Shown: piece by piece, positions 1 through 12,712 of the stretch
Layout of the letters: the number at the start of each line of letters is the position of its first letter
Numbering within the stretch: the stretch's first letter is position 1
Source of the DNA: Channallabes apus
Taxonomy: Eukaryota > Chordata > Actinopteri > Siluriformes > Clariidae
Direction of reading: 5' to 3'
Assembly: GCA_030522415.1 (NCBI GenBank)
Contig: CM060124.1
Coordinates: 31,072,254 to 31,136,253 of the forward strand
Length of the DNA: 64,000 nucleotides
Position numbers and translations under genes: made by a program
Notes under the pieces: generated by a model
What the model saw: the letters and a program-made list of their open reading frames with translations, nothing else
Database searches by the model: none
Told to the model about the DNA's origin: nothing

Positions 1-1705
1 CTGAGAGGGCACTACACCATTTTCCGGCTGAGGACCATGGCCTCAGATTTGGAGGTGCTGATTCTCATCCCAGCCGCTTCACACTCGGCTGCAAACCGAT
101 CCAGTGAGAGCTGTAGGTCACAGGGTGATGAGGCCAACAGAACATCATCATCTGCAAAAAGCAATGACCCAATCCTGAGCCCACCAAACTGTACCCCCTC
201 AACTCCCTGGCTGCGCCTAGAAATCCTGTCCATAAAAATTATGGACAGGATCTGTGACAAAGGGCAGCCCTGTCGGAGTCCTACTCTTACCGGAAACAGG
301 TCCAACTTACTACCGGCAATGCGGACCAAGCTCCGACACCGGTTGTACAGGGACCGGACAGCCCTTAAGAGGGAATCGGATATCCCATACTCCCGGAGTA
401 CCCCCCACATGACTCCCCGAGGGACACGGTTGAATGCCTTCTCCAAGTCCACAAAGCACATGTAGACTGGTTGAGCAAACTCCCATGCCCCCTCTAGGAC
501 CCTGTTAAGGGTTCCGCGACCCGGACGAAAACCACACTGCTCCTCCTGAAACCGAGGTTCGACTATCCGATGGACCCTCCTTTCCAGGACCCCTGAATAG
601 ACTTTCCCGGGGAGGCTGAGGAGTGTGATCCTCCTGTAATTGGAACACACTCTCCGGTCCCCCTTCTTGAAGAGGGGGACCACTACCCCGGTTTGCCAGT
701 CCAGAGGCACTGTCCCCGATGTCTATGCAATGCTGCAGAGACGTGTCAACCATGACAGCCCTACAAGATCCAGAGCCTTGAGGAACTCCAGGCGGATCTC
801 ATCCACCCCCGGGGCCCCGCCACCATGGAGCTTTTTGACCACCTCAGCGACCTTGGCCTGAGATGAGTCCACCTCTATGTCCCCAGACTTTGTTTCCTCA
901 TTGGAAGGCATGTTGGTAGAATTAAGGAGGTCTTTGAAATACTCCCCCCACCGACCCACAACTTCCCCAGTCGAGGTCAGCAGCGCACCATCCCCACTAT
1001 ACACTGTGTTGACCGTGCACTGCTTTCCCCTCCTGAGACGGCGGATGGTGTACCAGAATCTCTTCGAAGCCATCTGGAAGTCATTCTCCATGGCCTCCCC
1101 GAACTCCTCCTACGCCCGGGTTTTTGCCTCAGTAACCACCGAAACCGCATTTCGCTTGGCCTGCCGGTACCTATCAGCTGCCTCCGGAGTGCCACCAGCC
1201 AAGAAGGCCCGGTAAGACTCCTTCTTCAGCTTGATGACATCCCTCACCGCCGGTGTCCACCAACGGGTTCTTGGGTTGCCACCGCGACAGGCACAGACCA
1301 CCTTATGGCCACAGCGACAATGGAGGCGTGGAACATAGTCCATTCGGACTCAATGTCCCCCACCTCCCCCAGGACGTGGTTGAAGCTTTGCCGGAGGTGG
1401 GAGTTGAAGCTCGTCCTGACAGTGGACTCTGCCAGATGTTCCCAGCAGACCCTCACAATGCGTTTGGGTCTACCAGGCCTGACCGGCATCCTACCCTGCC
1501 AACGAAGCCAACTCACCACCAGGTGGTGATCAGTTGACAGCTCCGCCCCTCTCTTCACCCGAGTGTCCAAGACATGTGGCCGCAAGTCCGACGACACGAC
1601 CACAAAGTCAATCATCGAACTGCGACCTAGGGTGTCCTGGTGCCAAGTGCACATATGGACACCCTTATGCCTGAAACATGGTGTTCGTTATGGACAATCC
1701 GTGAC
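1..1705 (-). mobile_element. 5'-truncated non-LTR retrotransposon (LINE), RTE/Rex3-like, decayed ORF
   Basis: Read on the minus strand, this encodes the C-terminal part of an endonuclease (about 1654-1250; motifs such as SSMIDFVVVS and STDHHLVV) followed by a reverse transcriptase (about 1090-12). The RT shows QCGFRPGRGT, CFVDLEKAF, GLRQGCPLS and the catalytic block LLFADD (about 130-150). The reading frame shifts between about 1244 and 1100 and again near 720, so no intact protein can be made. The element runs off the left edge of the window, so its 3' end is missing. The coding sequence begins near 1705, implying 5' truncation. Clade assignment to RTE (Rex3-like) is from memory of fish elements and is tentative; the LINE call itself is secure. 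Confidence 0.85.
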
Positions 1706-2087
1706 AATCCCCTGACAATCCCCTGATTACTCCGTTCTGTACAGGGATATGGTACAAAGGTGGATTCTGGCATGGTTTAGCTGGACACGGTACACATGTA
1801 GTGTGATCATGATTGGCAACCCGTGTACGAGGACGCTGAGACGTTGCTTTTTTCCGAGCTCCGCTAGACTGACAAATTTTACAACTTTTTTCGTCCCGTT
1901 ACAAAGAGTGAACATATAGCAGATAAGTATTTCATACTATCTTATAATATATTTATTCAAAACGCGTGTTATATCGTTAAGTTTTGCAGCACACCGCTTT
2001 TAGCCGGCATTAGCATCGCTATCCCGTTAGCACGGCTATCACAAGTTTGTTTACAATTAACACTCGTTATTTCCATTTTAAGACACC

Positions 2088-3003
2088 ATGTCGGTTGTGA
2101 CTCTGTCTCTGAGTGCAGGTGAGGAGACATTGGAGTTGCACTCGGTGGATTTGGAGCTGGAGGCCGTGGAGAAGCTGATCCGCAAGCTACAGGTGAAGCT
2201 GACCCGGCTACAGCAGCAGAAAGCCACGCTGAAATTGTCGCAGACCGACGCTCACCTGTCCCAGGTAAATTCTCGCCATGAGAATTCTCCTACAACCTCA
2301 ACCCCGCGTGTTTCTCTGCCCAGGTCCAACGCACCAAGGACGCAGCCCGCCTAGGTTTCCTTCACCCCGGCGCCGGGATACCACGGGGCCTGGATGCAGC
2401 AGCGTAAGAAGCACGCCATGCCCCGGGCGAGGACCTCTCCCCCTCCACCGCCACCCGTCTTCGAGATCTCGACCCAAAACCGTTTCGCTCCTCTCCGCGA
2501 GACAGCACACGACGCGCTGGTCATCGGAGACTCCATCGTCCGGCACGTGCGTACTACCACGGCTAAAGGTAAGGCGTACACTCGCTGTTTACCTGGTGCA
2601 CGTGTTCTTGATGTTGCTGCACAGGTGCCTGCGGCCCTGAAGAAGAACATTCGAGCTGTGGTCCTTCATGCTGGCCCAAGGACACTAGGCTGAGGCAGAC
2701 GGAGACCCTAAAGAAGGACTTCAGGAGCCTGGTCGAGAAGGTCCGCAGCACATCACCCACGACAAGGATCGTCGTATCTGGACCGCTTCCCACATTTCAG
2801 CGAGGAATCGAGAAGTTCAGTAGATTATTTGCCTTTAATGAATGGTTACAATCTTGGTGTCAACAACAGAAATTACCCTTTGTTGATAATTGGAATGTTT
2901 TCTGGGAGCGTCCTAGGCTCTACCACACTGATGGCCTTCACCCTAGCAGAGCTGGAGCAGCGGTCCTCTCTGACAACATCTCCAGGACACTACGAACCAT
3001 CTG
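2088..3003 (+). pseudogene. L2 ORF1 pseudogene (coiled coil plus SGNH/GDSL esterase)
   Basis: The start MSVVTLSLSA at 2088 matches the intact ORF1 at 22,772. The N-terminal third is a leucine-rich coiled coil (about residues 15-50). The esterase part begins around 2515 with VIGDSIVRH (the GDS nucleophile block) and ends with DGLHPSRAG near 2940 (Asp/His block). Compared with the intact copy there is a premature TAG at 2352-2354, and one base is lost near 2673 so that the HAGTND block is out of frame. ORF1 esterases are typical of the CR1/L2 group; they are thought to aid RNA or membrane binding during retrotransposition. Confidence 0.85.
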
Positions 3004-3189
3004 ACTGGCGGTAAGTCATACCGTAGATATCAGGCACATTACAACTCACCATACTGATAGACGCACACACATAGCTTGACCTATAGAAACTGTGTCTGTT
3101 CCCCCAATAGTGAGAAAAAAGAATAAATTTGCCCGAAACAATCTGATAACCATAAAACCAGAGAAAGGCCAAACAAGTCATCAAAATCT

Positions 3190-6100
3190 ACCTCTAAAGT
3201 TTGGACTACTTAACATTAGATCCCTTGCACCTAAAGCACTTATTGTTAATGAAATGATCTCAGAATATTGCCTTGACGTACTCTGCCTCACCAAAACCTA
3301 GCTTAAACCAAATGAATATATTGGTCTGAACGAGTCTACTCCGTCAGGATATTTCTATAAGCACGAGCCCTGTCTAACTGGTCGTAGTGGTAGTGTCGCC
3401 ACTATCTACAATGATGTACTCACTGTTACTCAGAAAATTAGGCCCAGGTTTAACTCATTTGAAGTGCTCATCATTAATGTTGCACTCAATGAAATACGTA
3501 ATAAACCCTTGCTATATTTTACCCTGGCCACCGTGTACAGACCCCCAGGGCCAGATGCAGATTTTCTTAAAGAATTTGGACATCTGCTATCAGACCTATT
3601 GGTTAACTCTGACAAAGTGTTGATAGTAGGAGACTTTAACATTCATGTAGATGATGCTAACGACGCAATAGCACTCGCATTTATGGATTTACTAAATTCC
3701 TTTGGGGTTAAACAAAATATAATTGAAGCAACTCACCGCTTTAATCATACACTAGATTTAATTATATCCCATGGTATAGATGTCTCTAATATAGAGATCT
3801 TACCTCAAAGTGATGATATCACAGATCATCACCTCCTGATATATACTCAACCCATAGAACAGATTAGCTGTGTCTCCCGAAGTTATCAATTTGTTAGAAA
3901 TATGAATCCGACTACTAAAGACAGATTCACAAGTAATCTGCCCGATCTGTCCCAATTTCTTATTAGACCCCTAAATGCAGATGATCTAGATGAAGTGACT
4001 AGCAGCATGGGCACTATTTTTACCAGTACATTAGACACTTTTGCTCCCATCAGATAAAAAAAAGTCAGAGATAAAACACTTGCACCGTGGTACAACAGTC
4101 ATACTCGCGCCCTAAAGAGAGCAACCCATAACCTCTAGTGAAAATGGAGGAAAACTAAATTAGAAGTTTTTCGAAATGCGTATAAAGACAGTTGTGCAGC
4201 TACAGACAGGCTCTAAAAACTGCTAGGACCGAGCATCTTAGCCAACTGATAGCCAGAAACCAAAACAATCCCAGGTTCTTATTTAGTACAGTGACTCGCC
4301 TAACAAAACCTAAGATGGCTGCAGAGAGTATCCCATCACAGTTTAGAAGTGAAGACTTTATGGACTTCTTTAATGAAAAAATCAATAGTATCAGGAAGAA
4401 CATAACGGCGGTTCAACCTCTAATAGTGTTAGAATTATTTTATATATAAAGGAGTTGATTCTACTCTCTTGTTCAATTCCTCATAGATTTGATATTAACG
4501 TGTTAAATCTTTCCTGCTTCTATCTTCCTGTCTCCTCTTGCATCTGTTCTTAAAGGTGTGAACGCTCCCACGCTCACCTTCCCATACTCTCTTTATGTCT
4601 CTCTCTCTCCCCCTCTTTCTCCCTATCTCCCTCTGTCTCCTTCCCCCTCTCCCCCTAACTCCAGCCAACATCTTGTGATCTGTCTCTGGACGGACACCTC
4701 TATCTTCCTCTCCTTTGATTCTTCAGGATCTCACCAGGACATTTACAATGGTTCATGCTCTTTGTAACATATGTCTATAGCCCAGGCGTTTGGTCAAACA
4801 TATATAAACCCCATCTTTTGCTGTTAATAAACAGAGACCTTTCTGACAGACAACGTGTGTGTGTGTTTGACTGAGTCTCTCCTGGCACCAGAAAAGCTTA
4901 CCGAAGCACAGCGGACAGACCGAGCAACAGACAGACAAAAGACCGCCTCTTCTACTACAAAACTTTAAGAAAAACTTTACAAATAGTATCTCACGATCCA
5001 GTTCAGCATATAGCTTCACATTTAGATTTTCGCTGCTTTATAGGGATAGGACAGGAAGAGCTGTATAAACTTATTACCTCCGCTAAATCAACAACGTGCC
5101 AGTTAGACACAATCCCAACCAGATTCTTAAAGGAAGTGATGCTTACGGTTGGAGAGCCACTTCTAAACATTATTAATTCTTCATTACATCTTGGTCACGT
5201 CCCTAAAGCTTTCAAGTTGGCAGTTATTAAGCTGCTTCTTAAAAAATTTAATTTGGACGCGAATGAAATAACAAATTATAGACCGATTTCAAACCTTCCG
5301 TTCATATAAAAAATATTAGAAAAAGTAGTATCAGCTCAAATATGCACATTCTTGCAGGAAAACAACATCCTTGAAGAATTTCAGTCAGGTTTCAGGCCCC
5401 ATCATAGTACAGAAACTGCACTAGTTAAAATTGCAAACGACTTGTTTTTAGCTTCGGACCAAGGCTGCATCTCATTGCTAGTCCTGCTCGATCTTAGTGC
5501 TGCATTCGACACTGTAGATCATAATATTCTCATAGATCGCTTACAAAATCACATAGGTATTCAGGGACAGGCATTAAAATGGTTTAGATCATACTTGTCT
5601 GATCGATACCATTTTGTAGATCTAAATGGAGAACCGTCTGGTGTAATGCCAGTGAAATATGGGGTCCCACAAGGGTCAGTTTTAGGACCTCTGCTGTTCT
5701 CAATATACATGCTTCCCTTGGGTAACATCATTAGAAGACATGGGATTAGTTTCCATTGTTATGCTGATGATACCCAATTATATATCTCAACCAAACCAGA
5801 TGAAATATCTAAGTTGTCTGGACTAACTGAGTGTGTCCAGGACATTAAAGATTGGATGACCAATAACTTTCTTTTACTAAATTCAGATAAGATTGAGATA
5901 TTACTTATCGGCCCAAAAACCAGCACACAACAGCTTTCACAATTCAGCCTGCGCTTAGAAGGATGTACTGTTACTACCAGCTCGACAGTAAAAGACCTGT
6001 GCGTAATATTAGATAGTAATTTGTCCTTTGAAAATCACATTTCAAATATCACAAAAACAGCCTTTTTCCATCTTAGAATTATTGCAAAACTGAGGAACAT

Positions 6101-6607
6101 CTTATCTGTATCTGATGCAGAAAAGCTACAGTAGTTCATGCATTCATGACCTCCAGACAGGACTATTGTAATGCATTACTAGGTGGTTGTCCTGCATCCT
6201 CAATAAACAAGGTTCAGTTAGTCCAAAATGCAGCTGCCAGGGTTCTCACTAGATCCAGAAAATATGATCATATAACCCCAATATTATCATCCCTGCACTG
6301 GCTACCGGTTCAGTTTAGAATAAATTACAAAATAGTATTACTTACATACAAGGCCTTAAATGGTTTAGCTCCCACATACCTAACCAGACTTCTGATACGC
6401 TACAATCCACCACGCGCCTTAAGATCACATAACTCCGGACTTCTGGTAGTTCTCAGAATTTCAAAATCTACAAAAGGGGGTGGGGCATTTTCATATTTAG
6501 CTTCAAAACATTGGAATAGCCTTCCAGACAGTGTTCGGGGAGCAGACACAGTTTCCCAGTTCAAAAGTAGACTCAAGACGCATCTTTTTAATCTGGCATA
6601 CACGTAA
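3190..6607 (+). pseudogene. L2 ORF2 pseudogene (APE endonuclease plus reverse transcriptase), interrupted
   Basis: The endonuclease lies at about 3196-3850 and shows GLLNIRSLAP, TVYRPPGP, GDFNIHVDD, THRFNHTLDLIIS and SDDITDHHLL. The reverse transcriptase resumes after the inserted LTR with NYRPISNLPF (about 5275), [34 protein letters not shown] and the catalytic YADD at 5760-5771. The C-terminal domain, from DYCNALLGGC to KTHLFNLAYT, ends at 6607. An in-frame stop near 3300, a frameshift near 6130 and the LTR insertion make it non-functional. The catalytic YADD residues are still present. Confidence 0.87.
4427..4981 (+). mobile_element. Solo LTR with 5-bp target-site duplication
   Basis: This is a 555-bp insertion beginning TG and ending CA, flanked on both sides by AATAG (4422-4426 and 4982-4986). 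It interrupts an otherwise continuous L2 ORF2. It carries a TATA-like TATATAA (4801-4807) and an AATAAA polyadenylation signal (4826-4831) in the plus orientation, followed by a GT run, as expected of an LTR with a U3-R-U5 layout. There is no internal coding sequence, so it is a solo LTR left after LTR-LTR recombination. The superfamily (gypsy or retrovirus-like) cannot be told from the LTR alone. Confidence 0.82.
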
Positions 6608-7274
6608 CTCATCCCAGTACTCATACTCCAGTACACCTATACCGAATGGCAACTACGCAAATTCTCCCCATCTGTTCTGTATTTCGCTACCCATGCCGGG
6701 GCATCGGGAGATTTTGCCAGCTTCAGTAGACAAAGGCCGACCCTGCGAGGTTCCTGAGGCATCCAGAGAAGGACCAGCTCCAGCTGGATTCAGCTTTATG
6801 ATGGTTGGAGCTACACATGCTGCTCCTGTGCTTCCAGTGATCCAGACCTCATCTGCTCTCTGCACCTGTCCACTGGCTCATCCCTATGCTGAACTGGTCT
6901 TCATGTTAATTTAAATGTTTTTCTGTCATATTGCATTTTCACCTGCACAACACACATGATGTTACATAATTTCTATCTGTTATCACCCAGATGAGGATGG
7001 GTTCCCTGTTGAGTCTGGTTCCTCTCAAGGTTTCTTCCTAATGCCATCTCAGGGAGTTTTTCCTTGCCACCGTCGCCGTCCCCCTTGGCTTGCTCATCAG
7101 AGACATTTCATTCATCATTCATTCATCTCATTATTACCTATACACGTTTTTCTCACACATACACAATTCCAATTATTTTCTTTTCTAACAAAATCTTTCA
7201 TTTTTTGTGAAGCTGCTTTGAGACAATGACCATTGTTAAAAGCGCTACATAAATAAAATTGAATTGAATTGAAT

Positions 7275-7735
7275 CACTAACCGTGCCCCAACATGGCTCT
7301 CACTGTATATTCACACCAGGAGAGACCAAAGCGAATACGTCGCCAAGATCGTTGAAGAAGCTTCGTTGTTGAATTTGCTTTATTCACTTTGTTCGCTCAT
7401 TGGAATGTTTGATTTAGCCTGTTACCGTGGGGCATTGATAAATCTATATATTAGAATTGGTTTTCACTGAAACCGTGTCATAACTCATTATATGAGGTTA
7501 ACTGCCATCTGTACACCATCTGTAAACATTAAGACATAATGATATAATAACACAGACCCCAAACGTAGGCCAGTCCAGTGTATGTAATGTTAAACTGTTA
7601 TCAGTAGCAAAGTTATAAAACAGAAGCTTATTTTTTATTATGCATCAGTAATTTTTGTCCGTCTCGTGGTTTGCACGAGCATAAATTGACGAGCTCTAAA
7701 TACTCATACATCTGGACAATTGCACATGTCACCTT
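7275..7735. other. Intergenic, no gene seen
   Basis: This is AT-rich sequence between the L2 3' end and the next LINE tail. No splice-framed coding segment, RNA gene or recognisable repeat was found. Confidence 0.5.
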
Positions 7736-8036
7736 TCATGCATATTTGCACAACCACTGACACTTTAATTCTATATACATATATACTCTATCTACCCTAT
7801 ATTTTTATATTTTTGCAATATTTCATTATGCCCTTATTGTACAGTTAATTTCCCTAGTTAAAATTATTTCCTTAGTATTTCCTTTTTATTGATTATTTAT
7901 TTTACGTACAAGCTTTTATTTTCTTTTTTTAAGGTCACTGGCGGTCGTATAAAGCATTTCACTGCATATTATACTGTGTATGATTGTGTATGTGACTAAT
8001 AAAATTTGAATTTGAATTTGATTTGAATTTGTTAGC
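7736..8036 (+). repeat. LINE 3' UTR/tail fragment
   Basis: The sequence ends with ACTAATAAAATTTGAATTTG and further TTTGAATTTG repeats (about 8000-8036), preceded by AT-rich sequence containing GCATTTCACTGC. This layout is typical of the 3' UTR and short terminal repeats of fish LINEs other than L2. No coding part is attached, so this is a severely 5'-truncated copy. The family is not assigned. Confidence 0.5.
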
Positions 8037-8384
8037 TGCAATTTAGACTCGTTTAGTTTATACTCATTTTTTTTAAACTTACCTTTATCTTGCTGTTTTT
8101 TCTCTTCCTCTGATTTCTTCCCTTTTCTTTTCTCTGCACCAGAAACATGTCCTTTTTTGTGACATTATTAAGTGTTTTGATGCAGTGACACTGCTTCTTC
8201 AATAAATTTAAGTTAACTTACCTCAGGCGGTCATACTCCAATTGTGCATGCATCCTGCAGCAGCCAGTGAAAATTATATTGCGTTGTTTTTTTTTATTGA
8301 ATAATGGATTTAATTAACAATATGATATCAACTGAAATATTAAGAATATATAAATGAAAAAAAAAAAAGAACGCTGTAATTTCA

Positions 8385-8462
8385 TGTACTCTTGGGGGCC
8401 CCCTGGTGGCCACGGGGCCCTAAGCAGCCGCTTAGTTCGCTTATGCCTTGGGCCGGCTCTGC
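8385..8462 (-). repeat. hAT-type terminal fragment (TIR CAGAGCCGGCCC)
   Basis: The GC-rich block reads, on the minus strand, CAGAGCCGGCCCAAGGCATA, followed by a GCGGCTGCTTAGGGCC-type sequence. It is the end of a dispersed fish hAT-like non-autonomous element as I remember it. No partner inverted repeat was found within 1 kb, so this is a solo end. Confidence 0.45.
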
Positions 8463-9430
8463 GTAAATCATGGGGAGAGACCTATCTTTTCCCATGGTAA
8501 TAACCAGGCTGCTGAATAGAAATGGGATGATTAGCAAAAGTGCTTTGATTTAGAGCATGAATTGTATGACATCCAAACTGCATGATCAGTTCTAATATTT
8601 TCCGACTTCTGTCTGATGGTTATTTCACTCGATGCTAGAATAGCAGACAGCATGCTGTAGTAGACAGTTGCTACCCCTCCCCCACTCTCTCACTCAAAGT
8701 GGTGCAAAATTGTTACATTTCCTCCAGTCAGCCAATCAGGTGTTGGGAGCACTTTTCAAAATCCAACTGAAAATTCACTGCAGATATTAAACCCCCTGCC
8801 AGTATCAAAACTCCTCATTCAGACAGTTCAGCTTGAGAACTTGCTTTGTACTCTCTATACAGTCTTCTATACTTCTTTGTTCTCATAAGATTAACAACCA
8901 AATGTCTATATGGCATAAAGTAAAAGAACGAAAAGTAATGTAATAAAAGTAGATCTACAATCGCAAATTTAAACTGATAAAGACTTCCATGAGCCGGCAA
9001 GAAGACAAAAGGATCACACGGCTAACGACAACATTAACTGTAGCTACGAAGTTTTATGGTAGGACAATAGGTTTCATTTATCATTTGTCCGCCGTGGCTC
9101 TAGTTGGCAAGAAATTCACAGCACATATTATTTTGACCGCATCATATTTCTTGTTGGGTCTATTTGTTGCACCTTATACCATCGTCAGATTTATCCATGT
9201 CAACTTGCATCTGACAAGCTAACGCCCGGCCACCTCTCAACTACATGAGCGCACTTCTCCACAACATTCTGACAACCCGCGTGTAAACCTGCTGTTTATC
9301 TAAGTTATTAGTTTATTAAATATGACACGCATGGGTAGTATTTGTGATTTCGCTTACTTTACCATTTCATTCTGTTGGTGTCCTTGAATTTATTTGTTCC
9401 TGGCCCTGCGCATGATATGACTGCCCCCTA
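8463..9430. other. Intergenic, no confident gene
   Basis: Two short open frames (8815-9000 minus and 8989-9222 plus) overlap head to head here. Neither has recognisable domains, splice context or composition unlike the background, and both are probably chance. No RNA gene was seen. Confidence 0.4.
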
Positions 9431-9540
9431 GCTACGAGGATGTAATTGTCTTCTTTGGGAAAGCTGCAAAGCAACAATTACCAAAGCCCTGGCGAACGTT
9501 TTGCCCAGGGGCCCACACAACCCATAATCCGTCCCTGTGT
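9431..9540 (-). repeat. DNA-transposon end fragment (TIR CAGGGACGGATTATGG)
   Basis: On the minus strand the block begins CAGGGACGGATTATGGGTTG and continues with a TGGGCCCCTGGGCAAAACG stretch, the look of a hAT-type terminal region. No matching inverted end was found nearby, so it is a fragment. Confidence 0.4.
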
Positions 9541-10014
9541 GATGTACAGCACAATATTAAATGTAAATACACTTTGAATACTACAACTGTTTCTCTGGTG
9601 GTCCTTATCCTACCCCCTGATTCTGCTAAAGGCTAGTTATTGTTTTAGTAACGGTAGTGAGTTTGTTACAGTTGGACACCAATGGATTTGTCTACCAAAG
9701 TCATTTTCTTCCTGATTTACACAGAAATAACCAAACTTGTCGGAATATAGTGTTACCGTAGCAACACTAGCTAGCTTAGCATGAATGAATTTGGGCATCA
9801 AAACGGCAAAAATGATAATTAGCTAGGCTTCTATATAGCATTAATTTCTATGTTAACTTTTCTTATATATGTTAACTTTAACATTTGAATTAAATTTTTT
9901 ATTTTAATAATCACAGTACGATATGAAACGCTTATACGACCACAGATGACTTAGGAATTTTAAAATAAGAAAAATAAAAGCTTTCAATAACTATATAAAG
10001 TATGATATAAGAGA
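9541..10014. other. Intergenic, AT-rich, nothing recognised
   Basis: No gene, RNA gene or named repeat could be supported. The sequence grades into the large AT/GT microsatellite that follows. Confidence 0.4.
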
Positions 10015-10238
<224 letters not shown>

Positions 10239-10584
10239 ATAAATAAAATGAGAAATATATGCGCGATCACTACCCGGGCGAACCACATAACCTATTTGTT
10301 TTGAGCCCGGGTGAACCGCACACCGAGCACACATCTCACACACTCTGACATAATATGGCTGATGTCAGCTTGGGCCCTAAATATGTCGTGCGTGTGTGTG
10401 TGTGTGTGTGTGCGTGCGAGACAGAGATCTGAGTATGTTTTTTCATGCATGTGTGTGTGTGCAAGTGTTAATATTTGTGATGTGTACGTGTGTATGATAG
10501 GCTGCAGATGCTGGAAAAAAAGCATCACACTACCATGTCACTGAATATAAGGCCACACAGAAAGTTATCAACCACTTTTCAGCG

Positions 10585-11062
10585 TAAGTTTAAGGCATCG
10601 TCACGTCTGACCCGCTTGAGATCAAAAATCCCTCTCCATTTTTGCATCCTCAATGTATTTAGATCACATCGACCTGGTTTTTTGGCGATTGTAGAAATTC
10701 CCTAGGAGGAGTATATCAAAATCCAACGGGTGCATTTTGGAAAAAACGACCCAAAATAACTGACTTCCTCTTGAGTTGAGCCCAGGACATGCAGCCGGAA
10801 GTTGTTCGGCTCAATGAGATCTAAATGTGTACCGAGTTTCATGTGCACCCGTGTAAGAAAGTATGAGCGATGCAGCAAAATTTTGTGTAAAGGCCCCTGA
10901 GGGCCCCGGGCCACGCGACTCTCAGGCATCCTAATGGCAGCAGATTCCAACCTGTCTGTTTTTGAGCATGTTAAGACCCCAAAAATTCCAAAAAGGCGGG
11001 GGAAAATAATCCTTAGGAAAACAAGAGGGTCCTGTGCACCCAATAGTGCTTGGGCTCTAATA
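10585..11062. repeat. Dispersed fish repeat with GGGCCC-rich end
   Basis: The block contains characteristic stretches (GTACCGAGTTTCATGTGCA near 10,830; AGGCCCCTGAGGGCCCCGGG near 10,890; AAACAAGAGGGTCCTGTGCA near 11,020, ending with TGCTTGGGCTCTAATAA). These resemble a dispersed non-autonomous element common in cyprinid and catfish genomes, recalled from memory. No transposase coding is present. It abuts the L2 tail at 11,064. Confidence 0.4.
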
Positions 11063-11063
11063 A

Positions 11064-11191
11064 ATCAAAATATTCAATTCAATTCAATTCAATTTTATTT
11101 ATATAGCGCTTTTAACAATGGTCATTGTCTCAAAGCAGCTTCACAAAAATTAAAGAAATTTAACAAAAAATAAATAAATAAATAAATAAAA

Positions 11192-11224
<33 letters not shown>

Positions 11225-12712
11225 AATAAAATAATAATAATAATAATAATAGAAAATAAATAAATAAAAACAAATAATAATAATAATTATAGAAAAGAAA
11301 ATAATTGGAAGTGTGGATGTGTGAGAAAAATGTGCAGATAATAATGAGACGAATGAATGAAATTTCTCTGATGAGCAAGCCAAGGGTGACGGCGACGGTG
11401 GCAAGGAAAAACTCCCTGAGATGGCATTAGGAAGAAACCTTGAGAGGAACCAGACTCAACAGGGAACCCATCCTCATTTGGGCGATAACAGATAGAAATG
11501 ATATAACATCTTGTGTGTTTGTGCAGGTGAAAATTCAATATGACAGAAATTATTTAAATTGACATGAAGACCAGTTCAGCATAGGGACGAGTCAGTAGGT
11601 GCAGAGGGCAGATGAGGTCTGGATCACTGGAAGCACAGGAGCAGCATGTGTAGCTCCAACCATCATAAAGCTGAATCCAGTTGGAGCTGGTCCTTCTCTG
11701 GATGCCTCAGGAACCTCGCAGGGTCGGCCTTTTTCTACTGAAGCTGGCACAATCTCCCGATGCCTCGGGATGGGTAGAGAAATACAGAACAGATGGGGAG
11801 AATTAGCGTAGTTGCCATTCGGTATAGGTGTACTGGAGTATGAGTACTGGGATGAGTTATGTGTATGACAGATTAAAAAGATGCGTCTTGAGTCTACTTT
11901 TGAACTGAGAAACCGTGTCCAGACAAAATAGAATTGAAGTGGAATATAGAAACCATGTCCAGACATGGACAAGACAACATGCAGAATAATGTGCAAAGTC
12001 GCAGTTCACAGTTCCGTGGTGCGCAAATGTGCCGTATGTAATGTGTGATGTTCTTGGTGATGGTAGTGAGATTGTTTTGTGTGAGACAGCAGTCAGAGTG
12101 TTAAGTCTCCAGTCTAGACTTAAACACTGAGACTGTGTCTGAGTCCCAAACACTATTTGGAAGACTATTCCATAATTTTGGGGCTTTGTAAGAAAAAGCT
12201 CCGCCTCCAGCTGTAGTTTTCATAATACGCGGTACTGACAAGCAGCCTGCATCCTTTGACCGAAGTAGGCGTGGCGGATCGTAAGACACTAGCAGTTCGC
12301 TCAGATACTGCGGCGCGAGACCATTTAATGCTTTATATGTCAAGAGTAGTATTTTAAAATCAATGCGAAATTTCACATGGAGCCAATGTAGTGAAGATAG
12401 GATAGGGGTGATGTGCTCATATCTTCTGGTTCTAGTGAGGACTCTGCTGCTGCATTCTGGACTAGCTGAAGCTTGTTTATGCACCTAACTGAACAACCAG
12501 ACAGTAAGGCATTACAATAGTCCAACCTAGAAGTGATAAAAGCATGAACTAGTTTTTCTGCATCGTTTAGCGACAATATATTTCTTATCTTGGCGATATT
12601 TCTGAGGTGAAAGAATGCTATCCTGGTGATATTATCTACATGAGCTTCAAATGAAAGGCTGGAATCTATAATCACACCGAGGTCTTTTACTGTTGCACTT
12701 GATGGACCAGGT
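11064..12712 (-). mobile_element. 5'-truncated L2 LINE fragment, minus strand
   Basis: On the minus strand this holds the C-terminal domain of L2 ORF2 (about 12,675-11,860; ITSRLDYCNALLSG and LSSLHWL are recognisable) and the L2 3' UTR, ending in the ATTCAATTCAATT tail at 11,064-11,085. A run of A-rich (AAT)n/(AAAT)n sequence (11,160-11,295) lies inside the 3' UTR. The coding part contains frameshifts and an unusual segment duplication at 11,882-12,143. Truncation is near 12,712, within the RT region. Confidence 0.85.

Larger units (their letters stand above)
1813..7274 (+). mobile_element. Near full-length L2-like LINE (copy 1), split by a solo LTR
   Basis: This holds, in order, a 5' UTR (1813-2087, about 90% like the 5' UTR at 22,487), an ORF1 with a coiled coil and SGNH esterase, an ORF2 with endonuclease then reverse transcriptase, and a 3' tail. 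The tail contains the fish L2-type end with the repeated GAATT terminus (7201-7274). The same tail recurs at 11,064, 18,635 and 51,776. Several stops and frameshifts inactivate both ORFs. A 555-bp LTR with a 5-bp target duplication is inserted at 4427. Without it the element is about 4.9 kb. Confidence 0.88.

Noticed and set aside
37..465. 142-codon plus-strand frame
   Set aside because: Antisense shadow of the LINE reverse transcriptase.
4427..4981. Host promoter or exon inside the L2
   Set aside because: TG...CA ends and the 5-bp duplication identify a solo LTR.
8815..9222. Two head-to-head open frames as a small gene pair
   Set aside because: No domains, splice sites or codon bias; lengths are within chance for AT-rich DNA.
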